Part shown: positions 7,650-17,750 of the stretch, piece by piece
Layout: each line of letters begins with the position of its first letter
Position numbering within the stretch: position 1 is the stretch's first letter
NCBI GenBank assembly: GCA_965200805.1
Contig: OZ241384.1
Location: 1,240,001-1,304,000, forward strand
DNA from: MPNP01 sp026709725
GTDB lineage: Bacteria > Pseudomonadota > Alphaproteobacteria > Rhodobacterales > Rhodobacteraceae
Direction: 5' to 3'
DNA: 64,000 nucleotides
Position numbers and translations under genes: made by a program
The notes under the pieces: model-generated
What the model was told of the DNA's origin: nothing
The model's database searches: none
What the model saw: the letters and a program-made list of their open reading frames with translations, nothing else

Positions 7650-9746
7650 TCAGATCGCAGTTGGTTTGCCAACGAGGTCGGGGACCCGACCGACCTGTTC
7701 AAGTGCCCATTTGAGCTGTGTCCTGTCGGCTCCGTCCAGTTCGCGGGGGGTGATGGTGTTGGAGGGAGGCCTGCCATTGTCAATGTCCCTCAGCTGCTGT
7801 TCCAGAATCAGGTTGAGCAGAAAACCATGGGCGGTCAGCAGATCATCAATCAGGCCCGGGGGTGCAAGGTCAAGCTTCTTGATGTCACGGAGACGGTCGG
7901 CTGTCGAACGGGCATAAATGACATGTTCAAGTGAGACGGCGCGGGCGGCAGAAAAGATCGGCATGATGCCGGATTTCTTGAGATCAATCCGACCGTTCTC
8001 AAGCTTCCACCGACCCAGCCAGCCGAGCGCACCCTGAAAATTGCAGACATTGGACGCCATCAGTGAAAGAAAGGGTTTGGACTGGCTGGCACGCTGGATC
8101 GCCCTGACCCTCAGCCGGTCGGCCAGATCCCTGTCGCCATGGACCGGCATTGAATCAAAGAAAATGTCAGCATTCATGATATCTTCCGGCCGTGTTCGCT
8201 CCAGCCAGCCGGAGACGGTCCGTTCCCACTCTGCGGTGCTTCGTCGCCAGTCCCGATTGGATGCCATGATGCCACCCGGGCAGTATTTTACGCCGACGGA
8301 ATTCAGCATGTCCGCAACCCGTTGACCCAGTTTTTGAAGATGTGAGTCAGTTTCTTCCGGATCACCATCTGTTTCGTGGATGATGGCATTGTCCTGGTCC
8401 ATTGCCAGCAGGCTCTCGCCCCTGCCTCCCGAGCCAAGGATCAGCATGGCATAGTGTGGCAGGCGGAGAGACGGATTCTCCGCAAGGAGTTCCGCTTCGG
8501 CCAGTTCACAGGCCCGTTGTGTCAGTGCCCGCAACTCACGGGAGATAATTGCGGTGATGGAACACGCGGTCACGCCCTCAAGTGCCAGGGAACGCGCCAC
8601 CGAGGTAAGGCCTGACCAGACCAGGCCCAGCTCCGCTGCATCGCCCGCAATCTCGATATGGCGACCGAGAGCGATCACATCGTTCGAGTGGTTGCTGAAG
8701 AGGTCACGCGCACTCAGGGCACCAACAAGATCAGAGTTCTCATCCAGAACGCCAAGGTGTCGAATATTCTTCGAAGACAGGGTGATGATCGCCCGGTAGA
8801 GAAACTCCTTCCTGCTTACGGTCTCAAGGGGGCGGATTGTGATCTCATGACAGGTTCTGGCAAGACCCTCCTTTCCCTCGGTATAGAGGGTGCGCAGGAG
8901 ATCCCGCTCGGTCAGATAGCCATGGCCGCACTGTCCATCAGGTTCAATGAAGACGGATCCCACGCCATGCTTGACCATGAGGGCAATCACGTCAGAAAGA
9001 GACGCAGACCGTTCCACAATCAGGGGTGGTGTGGCCATGACATCGCTCACACGATTGCGAAAGTGATAGCTGTCGATATTGATATAGTCTTTGGTTTTTG
9101 CCTGGGCCGGATGGGGCAGACCGCCAGTCTTCTGACGGATATCAGCAGAGATCCTTGTGGCCTCGGCGAAGGTCTGGACTCCGATGGAACGCAGGCGCGG
9201 TATCAGCGCCCGGAAAACCCTGGCTGTCATGATGGCATCGGGCAGAGCCCGATGGCGGCTGTCGGTATTGATCCCGAGCCATTCAGCCACAGTCTCAAGC
9301 GCATTGTCGCGGAGATTGGGCTGCAGGGCCTGAACCAGCTCCTGCACATCAAGAACCCGCGGAGGCGACCAGCGTTTTCCGCAGCGGTCCAGTTCTGCCT
9401 GAATGATGCTCATGTCGAAGCCAATGGAGTAGCCGATCAGCGGCCGCGGGCCGAGCCACTCGAAAAAGGCCTCCAGTACGGACCCAACCGGTGCAGCTTC
9501 TGCAACATCGGCATCCGTGATCCCGTGGATTTCAGTCGATGCTGGAGGGATGGCGACGCCAGGATTCACGAGATGGTCAAAACAGTCGATCGGTTCCGGG
9601 ATGCCAGGCCTGATGAGAACGGCTGCGATTTCAATGATGCGTGATGCCCGCAGGTCAAGCCCGGTCGTTTCCGTATCAACTGCCACAAACTCCAGTGAAC
9701 CCAGCGGTGTACTGGCATGGGAGTGATAGTGGGGCGCAGCAGCCAT
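7650..9746 (-). CDS. Fused DnaQ-type exonuclease, CBS pair and DUF294 nucleotidyltransferase
   Basis: A 698-residue three-part protein. The N-terminal third is a DEDDh 3'-5' exonuclease: VAVDTETTGLD (first Asp-Glu), GYSIGFDMSII, and HRALPDAIMTA with the catalytic His and Asp. The middle is a CBS pair starting VSDVMATPPLIVERS and including GYLTERDLLR and GALSARDLF, normally an adenine-nucleotide sensor. The C-terminal third is the DUF294 nucleotidyltransferase domain with GSGGRGESLLAMDQDNAI, resembling the GlnD active site, then the DUF294 C-terminal domain. CBS-DUF294 proteins are common, usually with a cyclic-nucleotide-binding domain; an exonuclease front end is less usual. The ATG at 9746 has GAGAGAGG upstream; an earlier one at 9836 overlaps the preceding gene. 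Substrate unknown. Confidence 0.85.
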   Translation of the reverse strand: MAAAPHYHSHASTPLGSLEFVAVDTETTGLDLRASRIIEIAAVLIRPGIPEPIDCFDHLVNPGVAIPPASTEIHGITDADVAEAAPVGSVLEAFFEWLGPRPLIGYSIGFDMSIIQAELDRCGKRWSPPRVLDVQELVQALQPNLRDNALETVAEWLGINTDSRHRALPDAIMTARVFRALIPRLRSIGVQTFAEATRISADIRQKTGGLPHPAQAKTKDYINIDSYHFRNRVSDVMATPPLIVERSASLSDVIALMVKHGVGSVFIEPDGQCGHGYLTERDLLRTLYTEGKEGLARTCHEITIRPLETVSRKEFLYRAIITLSSKNIRHLGVLDENSDLVGALSARDLFSNHSNDVIALGRHIEIAGDAAELGLVWSGLTSVARSLALEGVTACSITAIISRELRALTQRACELAEAELLAENPSLRLPHYAMLILGSGGRGESLLAMDQDNAIIHETDGDPEETDSHLQKLGQRVADMLNSVGVKYCPGGIMASNRDWRRSTAEWERTVSGWLERTRPEDIMNADIFFDSMPVHGDRDLADRLRVRAIQRASQSKPFLSLMASNVCNFQGALGWLGRWKLENGRIDLKKSGIMPIFSAARAVSLEHVIYARSTADRLRDIKKLDLAPPGLIDDLLTAHGFLLNLILEQQLRDIDNGRPPSNTITPRELDGADRTQLKWALEQVGRVPDLVGKPTAI

Positions 9747-9777
9747 GGGTTGCACCTCTCTCAGTGACGTGTCTCCT

Positions 9778-11784
9778 TCAGCCGATTCTTTCAGCATGGA
9801 CAGGGAATGGCAAGGGGCGGGGTTCAAGACCCTCATGAATCCGCAGCATGACCTCGTGCCAGATTTCCGCAGGCAATCCCCCGCCGGTTACATTTTGCAG
9901 GGGCCTGTTGTTGTCATAGCCCATCCAGACACCCACAACATAGTATCCGGAAAATCCGATAAACCAGGCATCACGGGATTCCTGGGTTGTTCCGGTCTTT
10001 CCAGCGACTTCCATACTTGCGACATCAGCCCGCCTTCCGGTTCCCTCTCTCACCACCTTGTGCATCATGTACACGAGCTGGCGTGATGTCGGCCCGGACA
10101 GCGCACGAATGCCGGGATTGCCCTTGTGCTCCATCAGGGATGTGTCCGTGTCGCTCATTTTTATGCTGCGGAGACCGTAAGGCTGCACCCGCCAGCCGCC
10201 ATTGCGAATACCGGCATACGCTCCGGTCATCTCAAGGAGAGTTGCCTCCGATGTGCCGAGGGCGATTGCCGGTCCCGGTGCAATCGGACTCCGGATCCCC
10301 AGTTGCCGGGCCGTTTCGATAACCAGATCACGTCCTATGGCCTCTGATATTCGAACCGCAATGGTATTGACTGAATGGGCAAGTGCCTCAGCCAGGGTCA
10401 GATCGCCCCAGCTTTTGTTGTTGTAATTTTTTGGTGACCAGGGCTCCTGTCCCGGAATTGTGATTGTGATGGGCGAGTCCGTGATGATGTCATCGTAGTT
10501 CATTCCCCACTCAACTGCAGCGGCATAGACGAAGGGCTTGAACAGGGATCCGGTCTGGCGGTCAGCATTCACCGCCCGGTTGAAGAGTCCAACCGCTTCA
10601 ATGTCCCGCCCGCCCAGGAGAGCCCGAACGGCCCCGTCTGGTGACATGACCACAACGGCGACCTGGGCATTGGAATTATCCTTGACCTTTGTTGCGAAGA
10701 CATCCTTGACTGCATCATCCACCGCCTTCTGTATATCACCGTCATAGGTTGTCTGGATCACAAAGTCGTCCGTCTGGTTGCGATTGAGGAAGCCCGGACC
10801 GTTTTCAACCACCCAGTCAACAAAGTACCCCCCCGTGCGTTGTTCTGCCGCGCTCGACAGGCCGGCAGGCATATCCTTGGCCACGGCCGCATCAATTTCG
10901 GACAGGAATCCACGCCGGACCATCTGATCAATGACAATCCCTGCCCGCTGTTGGGCCAGATCCAGACTCTTTGTTGGTGCATAGCGGGATGGTGCCGCCA
11001 ACATTCCGGCCAGCATCGCTGACTGCTGGATTGTCAATGCATGTGCGGGGATGTCAAAGTATCGCTGACTTGCAGCCTCGACACCCGTTGCGCTTGCTCC
11101 GAGATAGACCCGGTTCAGATACAGGGTGAGGATTTCATCCTTGGTATACCGTAACTCAAGTGCCAGTGAATACGGAATTTCCTTGAATTTCCGCCATAGT
11201 GTCGTTTTGCGGCATTCCTGTTCAAAGCGCGACTGGCTTTCCCACAGCTGCGGGTCGAAGGTTTCTCCGAAGCACAACATCTTGGCTGTCTGCTGGGTGA
11301 TGGATGATCCCCCATGGCCCTCAAATGCTCCGCGCCCCTCTCGCAGATTGATCAGGATGGCACCCATGATCCCCTGCAGGCTCAAGCCGAAGTGTTTGTA
11401 GAAGCGGTGGTCCTCCATGGAAAGGATCGCATTGACAAGATGGGGTGAGACAGACCCTGCCGTGACCGGACCTCCATACTGGTATCCGCGCCAGGCAAAC
11501 GGCTCGTTGTACCTGTCAAGGGCAATTGTTGCCCCGTATGTCCGACCGTCGTACAGTTCCTCAATGTCGACGAGGTTCACATAATAGTAAAACACCGACC
11601 CGGAGAGGATAAGACCAAGAACGAGTGCTGCCCGCCAACCAAAGCCCCAGCCGAAGCGGATGACCCACATCACTGCTGCACGGAGCGCCACAACGACCCG
11701 CGCAGGCGTGCGTCGCACCCGCCGCCGCGGACGGGCCTCCGTTTTCAGCTTTTTCCCTGCCACGAGTGTCTTCTTTTTTGTCAT
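9778..11784 (-). CDS. Class A penicillin-binding protein (bifunctional glycosyltransferase/transpeptidase, PBP1 type)
   Basis: A 668-residue bifunctional peptidoglycan synthase. A basic cytoplasmic N-terminus is followed by one membrane helix (about 50-68). The glycosyltransferase domain shows SMEDHRFYKHFG with catalytic Glu124, GGSSITQQTAKML, and LYLNRVYLG. The transpeptidase domain has the three penicillin-binding motifs: the active-site serine in TGSLFKPFVYAA, SVNT, and KTGTTQ, then AWFIGFSGYYVVGVWMGYD. The length and the lack of a large inserted domain suit the shorter alphaproteobacterial PBP1 class rather than E. coli PBP1a. It lies between pncB and the DUF294 gene on the same strand, 31 bases before the latter, so co-transcription with it is possible. 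Confidence 0.9.
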   Translation of the reverse strand: MTKKKTLVAGKKLKTEARPRRRVRRTPARVVVALRAAVMWVIRFGWGFGWRAALVLGLILSGSVFYYYVNLVDIEELYDGRTYGATIALDRYNEPFAWRGYQYGGPVTAGSVSPHLVNAILSMEDHRFYKHFGLSLQGIMGAILINLREGRGAFEGHGGSSITQQTAKMLCFGETFDPQLWESQSRFEQECRKTTLWRKFKEIPYSLALELRYTKDEILTLYLNRVYLGASATGVEAASQRYFDIPAHALTIQQSAMLAGMLAAPSRYAPTKSLDLAQQRAGIVIDQMVRRGFLSEIDAAVAKDMPAGLSSAAEQRTGGYFVDWVVENGPGFLNRNQTDDFVIQTTYDGDIQKAVDDAVKDVFATKVKDNSNAQVAVVVMSPDGAVRALLGGRDIEAVGLFNRAVNADRQTGSLFKPFVYAAAVEWGMNYDDIITDSPITITIPGQEPWSPKNYNNKSWGDLTLAEALAHSVNTIAVRISEAIGRDLVIETARQLGIRSPIAPGPAIALGTSEATLLEMTGAYAGIRNGGWRVQPYGLRSIKMSDTDTSLMEHKGNPGIRALSGPTSRQLVYMMHKVVREGTGRRADVASMEVAGKTGTTQESRDAWFIGFSGYYVVGVWMGYDNNRPLQNVTGGGLPAEIWHEVMLRIHEGLEPRPLPFPVHAERIG

Positions 11785-11932
11785 ACATTGGCCCTATACT
11801 TCGGGTTCCGGTCTCCTGCCATACAAGAGATGTTGACCACGCGGTTTTCATGAATTCTCCCGGGTTCTGGCCCCGTTTGTCGTATGGCCTCATTCCGCCG
11901 TGCACGGTTGGGGGATTTTGGCCACAGGACCG

Positions 11933-13204
11933 CTAGACCCGAAAGAGGTTTCGATAGCGTGCAACTGCGTCTGAAGGACCGGTCGCCTTCTCGGGATTGT
12001 CGGAGAGCTTGACCGCCATCCGGCCATTGACCTCAACCAGTTTGCAGACCAGGGAAACGGGGGCAAGACGGTCATCCCTGTCAAGCTGGCGGAAGTCATT
12101 GGTGAGAAGGGTCCCCCAGCCATGACTCACTCTCACCCGATCCTGGAAACGGCTCTGCAGGGCAAGAATCGTGTCAACATCCAGGCCATCGGAAAAAATG
12201 ATCAGCTTTTCCCGCGGATCTTCGCCGCATGCGTCCCACCAGCTCAGCGCCTGTTCGGCCATGGTGACCGGATCACCGGAATCGATACGGATGGTCGTCC
12301 ATGCAGCCAGATTCTGCGGTGCAAGTGCATAGAAGTAACCTGAGCCGAACGTATCGGGCAGGATGACCCGCAGATTGTCACCATAGACCTCTTTCCAATC
12401 CTCCATCATCCGAAAAGGTGCACTGCGCAATTCGTCATCGCTGGTCGAGAGAGCCCCGTAAGCCATCGTCAATTCATGGGCGTGGGTCCCGATTGCCTCG
12501 ACTTCCCTCTGCATGGCAATATGGCAGTTGGATGTGCCAATGAACCGATCACCGAGACCCGAAATCATGGCCTGCACACACCAGTCCTGCCACAGATAGG
12601 AATGTCTGCGGCGTGTACCAAAGTCAGCGATCTGCAGAGTCTCAATCGGAGACATGGCTGTGATCTTGTCCCAAAGTCTGGTCATGGCCCGTGCGTAGAG
12701 AACCTGAAGCTCAAATTTGCCATAGCTCTTGAGGACCGAGCGGGAGTTGAGTTCTGTCAGCGTCGCCAGAGCAGGAATTTCCCAGAGCATGACCTCGGGC
12801 CATTTGCCTTCAAAGCAAAGGTCAAGCTTGCCGCCAGAGGAGTCCAGTGAATAGTCCGGCAGCGTCAGGTTCTCAAGCCAATCAATGAATTCCGGTGCAA
12901 ACATCTGGCGTCGACCGTAAAACATATTCCCGCGCAGCCAGGTTGACTCACCGCGGGTCAGGCGGAGTGATCGGATGTTATCAAGTTGTTCACGCAACTC
13001 ACCGTGGTCAATATGCTTGGCGACTTTGTGATCCCGGTCCCGATCAATGATCTGGAATTTTACCCGAACATCCGGGGCGGTCTTCTGAACGAACTGGCAC
13101 ATCAGCAGCTTGTAGAAATCCGTATCAATCAATGACCGGACAATCGGATCGATTTTCCAGTTATGATTGTAGACCCGGGTCGCAATATCGACGGACTGTG
13201 CCAC
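11933..13204 (-). CDS. pncB: Nicotinate phosphoribosyltransferase
   Basis: A 423-residue PncB, which makes nicotinate mononucleotide from nicotinate and PRPP in the Preiss-Handler branch of NAD salvage. It has the typical N-terminal SLIDTDFYKLLMCQF, the DFGTRRRHSY segment, GTHAHELTMAYG with the histidine that is phosphorylated in the family, and the PRPP-binding end IIFSDGLDVDTI followed by the GWGTLLTNDF segment. It lies 51 bases downstream of the nicotinamidase gene on the same strand; the two reactions are consecutive (nicotinamide to nicotinate to NaMN), so this is a functional operon. The region 11785-11932 below it holds no gene. Confidence 0.95.
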   Translation of the reverse strand: MAQSVDIATRVYNHNWKIDPIVRSLIDTDFYKLLMCQFVQKTAPDVRVKFQIIDRDRDHKVAKHIDHGELREQLDNIRSLRLTRGESTWLRGNMFYGRRQMFAPEFIDWLENLTLPDYSLDSSGGKLDLCFEGKWPEVMLWEIPALATLTELNSRSVLKSYGKFELQVLYARAMTRLWDKITAMSPIETLQIADFGTRRRHSYLWQDWCVQAMISGLGDRFIGTSNCHIAMQREVEAIGTHAHELTMAYGALSTSDDELRSAPFRMMEDWKEVYGDNLRVILPDTFGSGYFYALAPQNLAAWTTIRIDSGDPVTMAEQALSWWDACGEDPREKLIIFSDGLDVDTILALQSRFQDRVRVSHGWGTLLTNDFRQLDRDDRLAPVSLVCKLVEVNGRMAVKLSDNPEKATGPSDAVARYRNLFRV

Positions 13205-13255
13205 GCTGCCTCTTTCCGCTCTCCGTTCAGGTCAATCCAGATCAGTGGAACATGA

Positions 13256-13909
13256 TCAGGCCAGAGGTCTCCGGCCACCCGACGACAGCAGATCGGACGA
13301 TTGGCATGTCACAATACCGGATCGCTCCATATCTGCCATGGTTGATCCAAGTGAGCCATCAATATCAATCGCTCTGCAGGCATCTTCCACAACATGCGTC
13401 CGGAAACCGAGTTTGCGGGCATCCAGGGCCGAGTAGGCAACACAGAAATCGGTCGCAAGTCCAACACAAACAACGTCCCTAATTCCCCTCTCAGTCAGAT
13501 ATCCGGCAAGGCCCGTTGCCGTTGTGCGGTCATTTTCGAAGAAGGCCGAGTAGCTGTCCACAGTTGCACGAAAGCCTTTACGGATGACGATCTGGGCCAG
13601 ATCTGTGAGCAAATCCTCATGGAACAGCGCGCCGGTGCTGCCCGCCACGCAATGTGTTGGCCAGAGAACCTGGGGACCATACGGCATTGTGATAACATCA
13701 TGAGGGCTGGCATCGCTGTGGTTTGCGGCAAATGACCGATGGTCAGCCGGGTGCCAGTCCTGGGTCAGGATTATGGTTTCAAAATGTGGCATGAGTCCAT
13801 TAATCACCGGCACGATCGCGCTGCCATCCGGGACTGCCAATGCCCCACCTTCGCAAAAATCATTCTGCACGTCAATGATCAGCAATGCAGTTTTCCGGTC
13901 AATACGCAT
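13256..13909 (-). CDS. pncA: Nicotinamidase
   Basis: A 217-residue cysteine hydrolase of the isochorismatase fold that deamidates nicotinamide to nicotinate. The catalytic Asp is in ALLIIDVQNDFCEGGALAV, the metal-binding DxH is in LTQDWHPADHRSF, the catalytic Lys is in VIRKGF, and the nucleophilic Cys is in GLATDFCVAYSALDA; together these separate nicotinamidase from generic isochorismatases. The ATG at 13909 gives the family's usual MRIDRKTALLIIDVQ start; a longer frame to 13969 would overlap the acetyltransferase gene. It lies between that gene and pncB, all on the minus strand, so the three may form one operon. Confidence 0.94.
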   Translation of the reverse strand: MRIDRKTALLIIDVQNDFCEGGALAVPDGSAIVPVINGLMPHFETIILTQDWHPADHRSFAANHSDASPHDVITMPYGPQVLWPTHCVAGSTGALFHEDLLTDLAQIVIRKGFRATVDSYSAFFENDRTTATGLAGYLTERGIRDVVCVGLATDFCVAYSALDARKLGFRTHVVEDACRAIDIDGSLGSTMADMERSGIVTCQSSDLLSSGGRRPLA

Positions 13910-13965
13910 CGGCACAGTCCTCAGCCCAAAGAGTCTGCTCTTCCCGTTAGGGTTACAGCAGAGCC

Positions 13966-14550
13966 TCATACATTATTTCTGTCTCGGGATACATGCCATT
14001 GACCTTCATTCCGGCCTGATGGTCCAGCCAGCCGCACCATGACCACAGGATCAAAATAATCCTCACCTCTATCCAGGCACCATGTCGGCAGCTGGTGTCG
14101 TTCCGTATCAAAAATTTCAAACCCTGCCTTGCCGTAAACGGCAATGGCTCTTTCATTCCGGGCGGATGGTCGCATGATCATGGCATCAACCGGGATTCTC
14201 TCCTCCAGCCAAGCGATAAGTTGTGTCAGTGCCCGCCGCCCATGACCCCGACCCCAGTCCTTCCGTGAGGCAATCCAGATATCAAGTTCGGCGACCCGTT
14301 CTCTGACCGTGTAACAAATTGCGCCAATGTCCCGATCATCCGCTGTAACGATAAATTGCCGGAAGGCATCGCTGCCAGCCAGCGCCTCCTCGGTAAAATC
14401 CTCACAGAATGTCTCATAGTCAGGGATTGGATGATCCGGATACTGCGGCAGACCCATCATTTCCGGTGTTGCATCGGAACAGGCCATTGATTGATAAAGA
14501 AACAGCCGATCAGCAAGAACAGCCACCCGCAATGCAGTGCTGTGTGTCAT
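13966..14550 (-). CDS. GNAT-family N-acetyltransferase
   Basis: A 194-residue acetyltransferase. The acetyl-CoA-binding loop is seen in KDWGRGHGRRALTQLIAWL, preceded by a strand pair IGAICYTVRERVAELDIWI and followed by the usual NERAIAVYGKAGFEI, the typical layout of GNAT proteins of the RimJ/AAC(6') kind. The substrate cannot be predicted. The ATG at 14550 is chosen because it is preceded by GCGGGGAT and removes a 13-residue extension of non-family sequence. It lies 56 bases upstream of pncA on the same strand; whether it takes part in NAD salvage or merely shares a transcript is unknown. Confidence 0.8.
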   Translation of the reverse strand: MTHSTALRVAVLADRLFLYQSMACSDATPEMMGLPQYPDHPIPDYETFCEDFTEEALAGSDAFRQFIVTADDRDIGAICYTVRERVAELDIWIASRKDWGRGHGRRALTQLIAWLEERIPVDAMIMRPSARNERAIAVYGKAGFEIFDTERHQLPTWCLDRGEDYFDPVVMVRLAGPSGRNEGQWHVSRDRNNV

Positions 14551-15148
14551 ACCATCCCCGCTCAATCCGGTGCGATGCGCTCGAACCATCCCCTGCTATT
14601 GAAACGAAGCCGGATCAACAATCGAAATGAGAAGAAATCCCGCCATCCTTCTTATGACCGGATTCGTCCGCTCATGCAGCAGTTTACCAGTCAACCGGAT
14701 CAGCCATCAGTTGATCATCCTGCAGAGATTCAGTGCTGTCATGGGAGCATCTCCATCTTCCGGTCCGCCTGTGCTGCCAGCATACAGGGTGAAGATTCCA
14801 CCTCAGACCGGCAACAGTATGGCATGAGTGAGGATTGGGCTGGTTGACTCTGTCGATCCTGCAATGAAGTCAAGCAAGCCGAAGGGGCTGTATTGCCTGA
14901 TTCGTGGTGTTTGGAGTGCATGATGTGCAGGGTAAGTCGGAGGATGATCAATGCCTTCACAACGGTCGTATTTTACGATAGGACTTCAGCCATGAAAATC
15001 GCGATATTGACAGGCAGGACGCTTTGTTGATCGTATAAAAAGTGGCGACAGTTTAAGTGCTGGGCAGAAAGCAGGTCTTCAGACTCTCAAAAGGCAGAAT
15101 GCCGAGACTGAAGCAGCGCAGACGAAGGGGCAACGGGACCGGGCAGAA
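14551..15148. other. Intergenic region upstream of gyrB
   Basis: About 600 bases between the divergent acetyltransferase and gyrB genes with no gene recognised. It should contain both promoters. TTGACA at 15007-15012 and TATAAA at 15034-15039 are good boxes but 21 bases apart, too far for a standard sigma70 promoter, so I do not assign one. No RNA gene or repeat seen. Confidence 0.45.
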
Positions 15149-17572
15149 ATGACAGGTGTGAACGACGATTATACCTCCGCAGATATTAAGGTTTACAAGG
15201 GTCTTGACGGCGTCATCAAGAAGCCCGGCATGTATATCGGCAATGTCGGCAATGGCGATGGCCTGCATCAGATGATCTTCGAGGTTCTCGATAACGGTGT
15301 TGATGAGGTGATGGCGGGTTATGCCAGCAGGATTGAGCTGGCACTTCATCCTGATTGCAGTGTTACAGTGCGGGATGATGGTCGCGGTATCCCTGTTGAC
15401 ATCATGGAAGAAGAAGGCTGCTCGGCTGTCGAGGTTGTCATGACCACCCTGCATGCGGGCGGCAAGTTCAGTGACAGCAACTACAAGGTTTCCGGAGGCA
15501 CCCATGGTGTGGGCGTGTCGGTGGTCAATGCCCTGTCCGACTGGATGGAGGTTCGGGTATTCCGGAATAATCGTGAGTATCGTATGCGGTTTACGGCCAG
15601 CAAGGCTGATTTGCCGCTTGAGGATGTTGGACCTGCCAATGGCCGCAGCGGCACAGAGGTGCATTTTCTGCCTTCGGTCAAAGTGTTTGGCGATCTGCAT
15701 TATGATCGAGAGCGTTTGGACAAACGGTTGCTTGAACAGGCCTACCTCAATCCGGGTCTCCGTATCACGCTCCGGGATGAAGGCGTTGGTGAAGAGCGCG
15801 AATATCATTTTGAAGGCGGAATTCGGGAGTTCGTCCGCTCAATCGACACCTCATCGGAGACAACCCCCACAGAACCCATCTATATCGAGGGCTCGCGGGA
15901 GGTTACTGTCAACGACCGGACGATAACCGTTGAGGTGGCGATGGCATTCATGTGGGGAACATCTCGGAATGAGATCATCAAGGCCTACACCAACACGATC
16001 TATCAACCTCATGGTGGCACTCATGTGACCGGTTTGCGTCTGGCACTGACCCGGGAGATCAAGAACTATATCAGGGCGTTCAGCAACAACAAGTCCGGAC
16101 CTGCCGATCTCACCGGTGAGGATATTCGTGAGGGCCTTGTTTGCGTGATGTCAGTGCGCCGGCCTGAGCCGGATTTCAGTTCGCAAACCAAAGAGAAACT
16201 GACTTCGGAAGATGTTACCGGGGCAGTCTCCTCAATTGCAGGCGAGAGTCTCAGTGTCTGGCTTATTGAGAATCCCGTTGAGGCAGGTGAAATCATTCGC
16301 AAGATGCAATTGACGGCCAAAGCGCGCCGAGCGGCTGAAAAGGCCTCCGAGATGACTCGCAAGATGGCCAGCGGGGTGGCATCTCTCCCTGGTAAACTGG
16401 CCGATTGCCAGGAACGGGACCCAAGCAAGTCCGAACTCTTCATTGTCGAGGGCGATTCGGCTGGCGGTTCTGCCAAGCAGGGCCGGGCCCGGAACAATCA
16501 GGCTGTCCTGCCGCTGCGTGGCAAGGTTCTGAATATTGAGAGAGTTACACGTGAAAAAGTTTTGCGCAATGAACAGATCGGAACGCTGATCGTTGCCCTT
16601 AAGGCCGGTGTGGGCCGTGACGATTTTGACCTCGACAAACTCCGCTACCACAAGATCATTATCATGACCGATGCCGATGTTGATGGTGCCCATATCAGGA
16701 CGCTTCTCCTGACCTTCTTCTTCCGCCAGATGCCGGAGATCATTGAGAGTGGTCATCTCTACATTGCCCAGCCACCTCTCTTCAAGGTCATGAAGGGCAA
16801 GTCATCGGAGTATCTGAAGGACGAGGCCGCGCTTGATGAATACCTGATCCGTCAGGGATCCAGCAATGCCCAGCTCCGACTACCATCGGGTGACATCCTC
16901 ACTGGTGATCCACTTATGGTAATTGTTGACAAGGCGAACGCGGTCGTGAGCCTTCTCAAGCGCTTCCAGGCCCATGACTGGTTGCCTGCCATCGAATTTG
17001 CCGCAATTGTCGGTGTGCTTGGCTCAAATGGTCTCAATACCATGGCTCAGCGTGCCGCTGATCGGATTGCGGGACGGCTTGATGCTGCCGCTGACGAGTA
17101 TGAACGCGGCTGGCGCGGCCGTCCGCTTCAGAGTGGCGGTCTTGCGTTCAGCCGCACCCGGAGTGATGTCGAGGAAATACGAACTCTGAGGGTGGAGTTT
17201 CTGAAATCACGGGAATGCAGCCTTCTCGCAGGGCTTCAGCCTGAGCTTGCCGATATCTATCAGGGGCCGGTTGAGCTCTTGATCGGGCAGGAGCGATCAG
17301 TCATTCACCGTCCTTCAGAACTCCTTGCTGCCATAACGGCCAATGGTCGTAAGGGTCTCTCGCTGCAGCGCTACAAAGGACTTGGCGAGATGAATCCTGA
17401 CCAGCTCTGGGAAACCACGCTCGATCCTGAGAAACGGAATCTTGTCCGTGTTGCAGTCGGGGATGTCGCTGAAGCCACTGCCATGTTCAGCCGTTTGATG
17501 GGCAATGATGTTCCGGCGCGCCGGGAGTTCATCATGAAAAATGCTCTCAAGGTCGGCGCACTTGACCTCTGA
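15149..17572 (+). CDS. gyrB: DNA gyrase subunit B
   Basis: An 807-residue type IIA topoisomerase ATPase subunit, partner of GyrA in introducing negative supercoils. The GHKL ATPase motifs are FEVLDNGVDEVMAGY, RDDGRGIPVD and GGTHGVGVSVVNALSDW. The transducer follows; then the TOPRIM domain with FIVEGDSAGGSAKQGR, the Lys-containing PLRGKVLNIERV and the metal-binding IMTDADVDGAHIRTLL. The C-terminal QRYKGLGEMNPDQLWETT is diagnostic. An extra segment before it (about residues 560-690) is of the kind found in proteobacterial GyrB, which argues against ParE. The gene faces recF instead of following it as in the common dnaA-dnaN-recF-gyrB order, so this locus has been rearranged. The ribosome site is weak. 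Confidence 0.95.
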   Translation: MTGVNDDYTSADIKVYKGLDGVIKKPGMYIGNVGNGDGLHQMIFEVLDNGVDEVMAGYASRIELALHPDCSVTVRDDGRGIPVDIMEEEGCSAVEVVMTTLHAGGKFSDSNYKVSGGTHGVGVSVVNALSDWMEVRVFRNNREYRMRFTASKADLPLEDVGPANGRSGTEVHFLPSVKVFGDLHYDRERLDKRLLEQAYLNPGLRITLRDEGVGEEREYHFEGGIREFVRSIDTSSETTPTEPIYIEGSREVTVNDRTITVEVAMAFMWGTSRNEIIKAYTNTIYQPHGGTHVTGLRLALTREIKNYIRAFSNNKSGPADLTGEDIREGLVCVMSVRRPEPDFSSQTKEKLTSEDVTGAVSSIAGESLSVWLIENPVEAGEIIRKMQLTAKARRAAEKASEMTRKMASGVASLPGKLADCQERDPSKSELFIVEGDSAGGSAKQGRARNNQAVLPLRGKVLNIERVTREKVLRNEQIGTLIVALKAGVGRDDFDLDKLRYHKIIIMTDADVDGAHIRTLLLTFFFRQMPEIIESGHLYIAQPPLFKVMKGKSSEYLKDEAALDEYLIRQGSSNAQLRLPSGDILTGDPLMVIVDKANAVVSLLKRFQAHDWLPAIEFAAIVGVLGSNGLNTMAQRAADRIAGRLDAAADEYERGWRGRPLQSGGLAFSRTRSDVEEIRTLRVEFLKSRECSLLAGLQPELADIYQGPVELLIGQERSVIHRPSELLAAITANGRKGLSLQRYKGLGEMNPDQLWETTLDPEKRNLVRVAVGDVAEATAMFSRLMGNDVPARREFIMKNALKVGALDL

Positions 17573-17750
17573 TCGTCACATATCGCGATGGGATGTCTTC
17601 AGTCGAACGATCCCGCGAAGTGGACGGGTCTCTGCACCATGTTTCTCCGCAGTCGATGGGCCAGAGGATGGAAAAGTTGAATATCTGAATTTGGATAATT
17701 CCGCACGAATCCGCTATACAGCACACATCATGACCCGGAGGAACGCATCA

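Noticed and set aside
8658..9644. 328-codon plus-strand open frame opposite the exonuclease-CBS-DUF294 gene
   Set aside because: Shadow of a gene with three recognisable domains.
15007..15039. gyrB promoter from TTGACA and TATAAA
   Set aside because: The boxes are 21 bases apart, outside the usual spacing.
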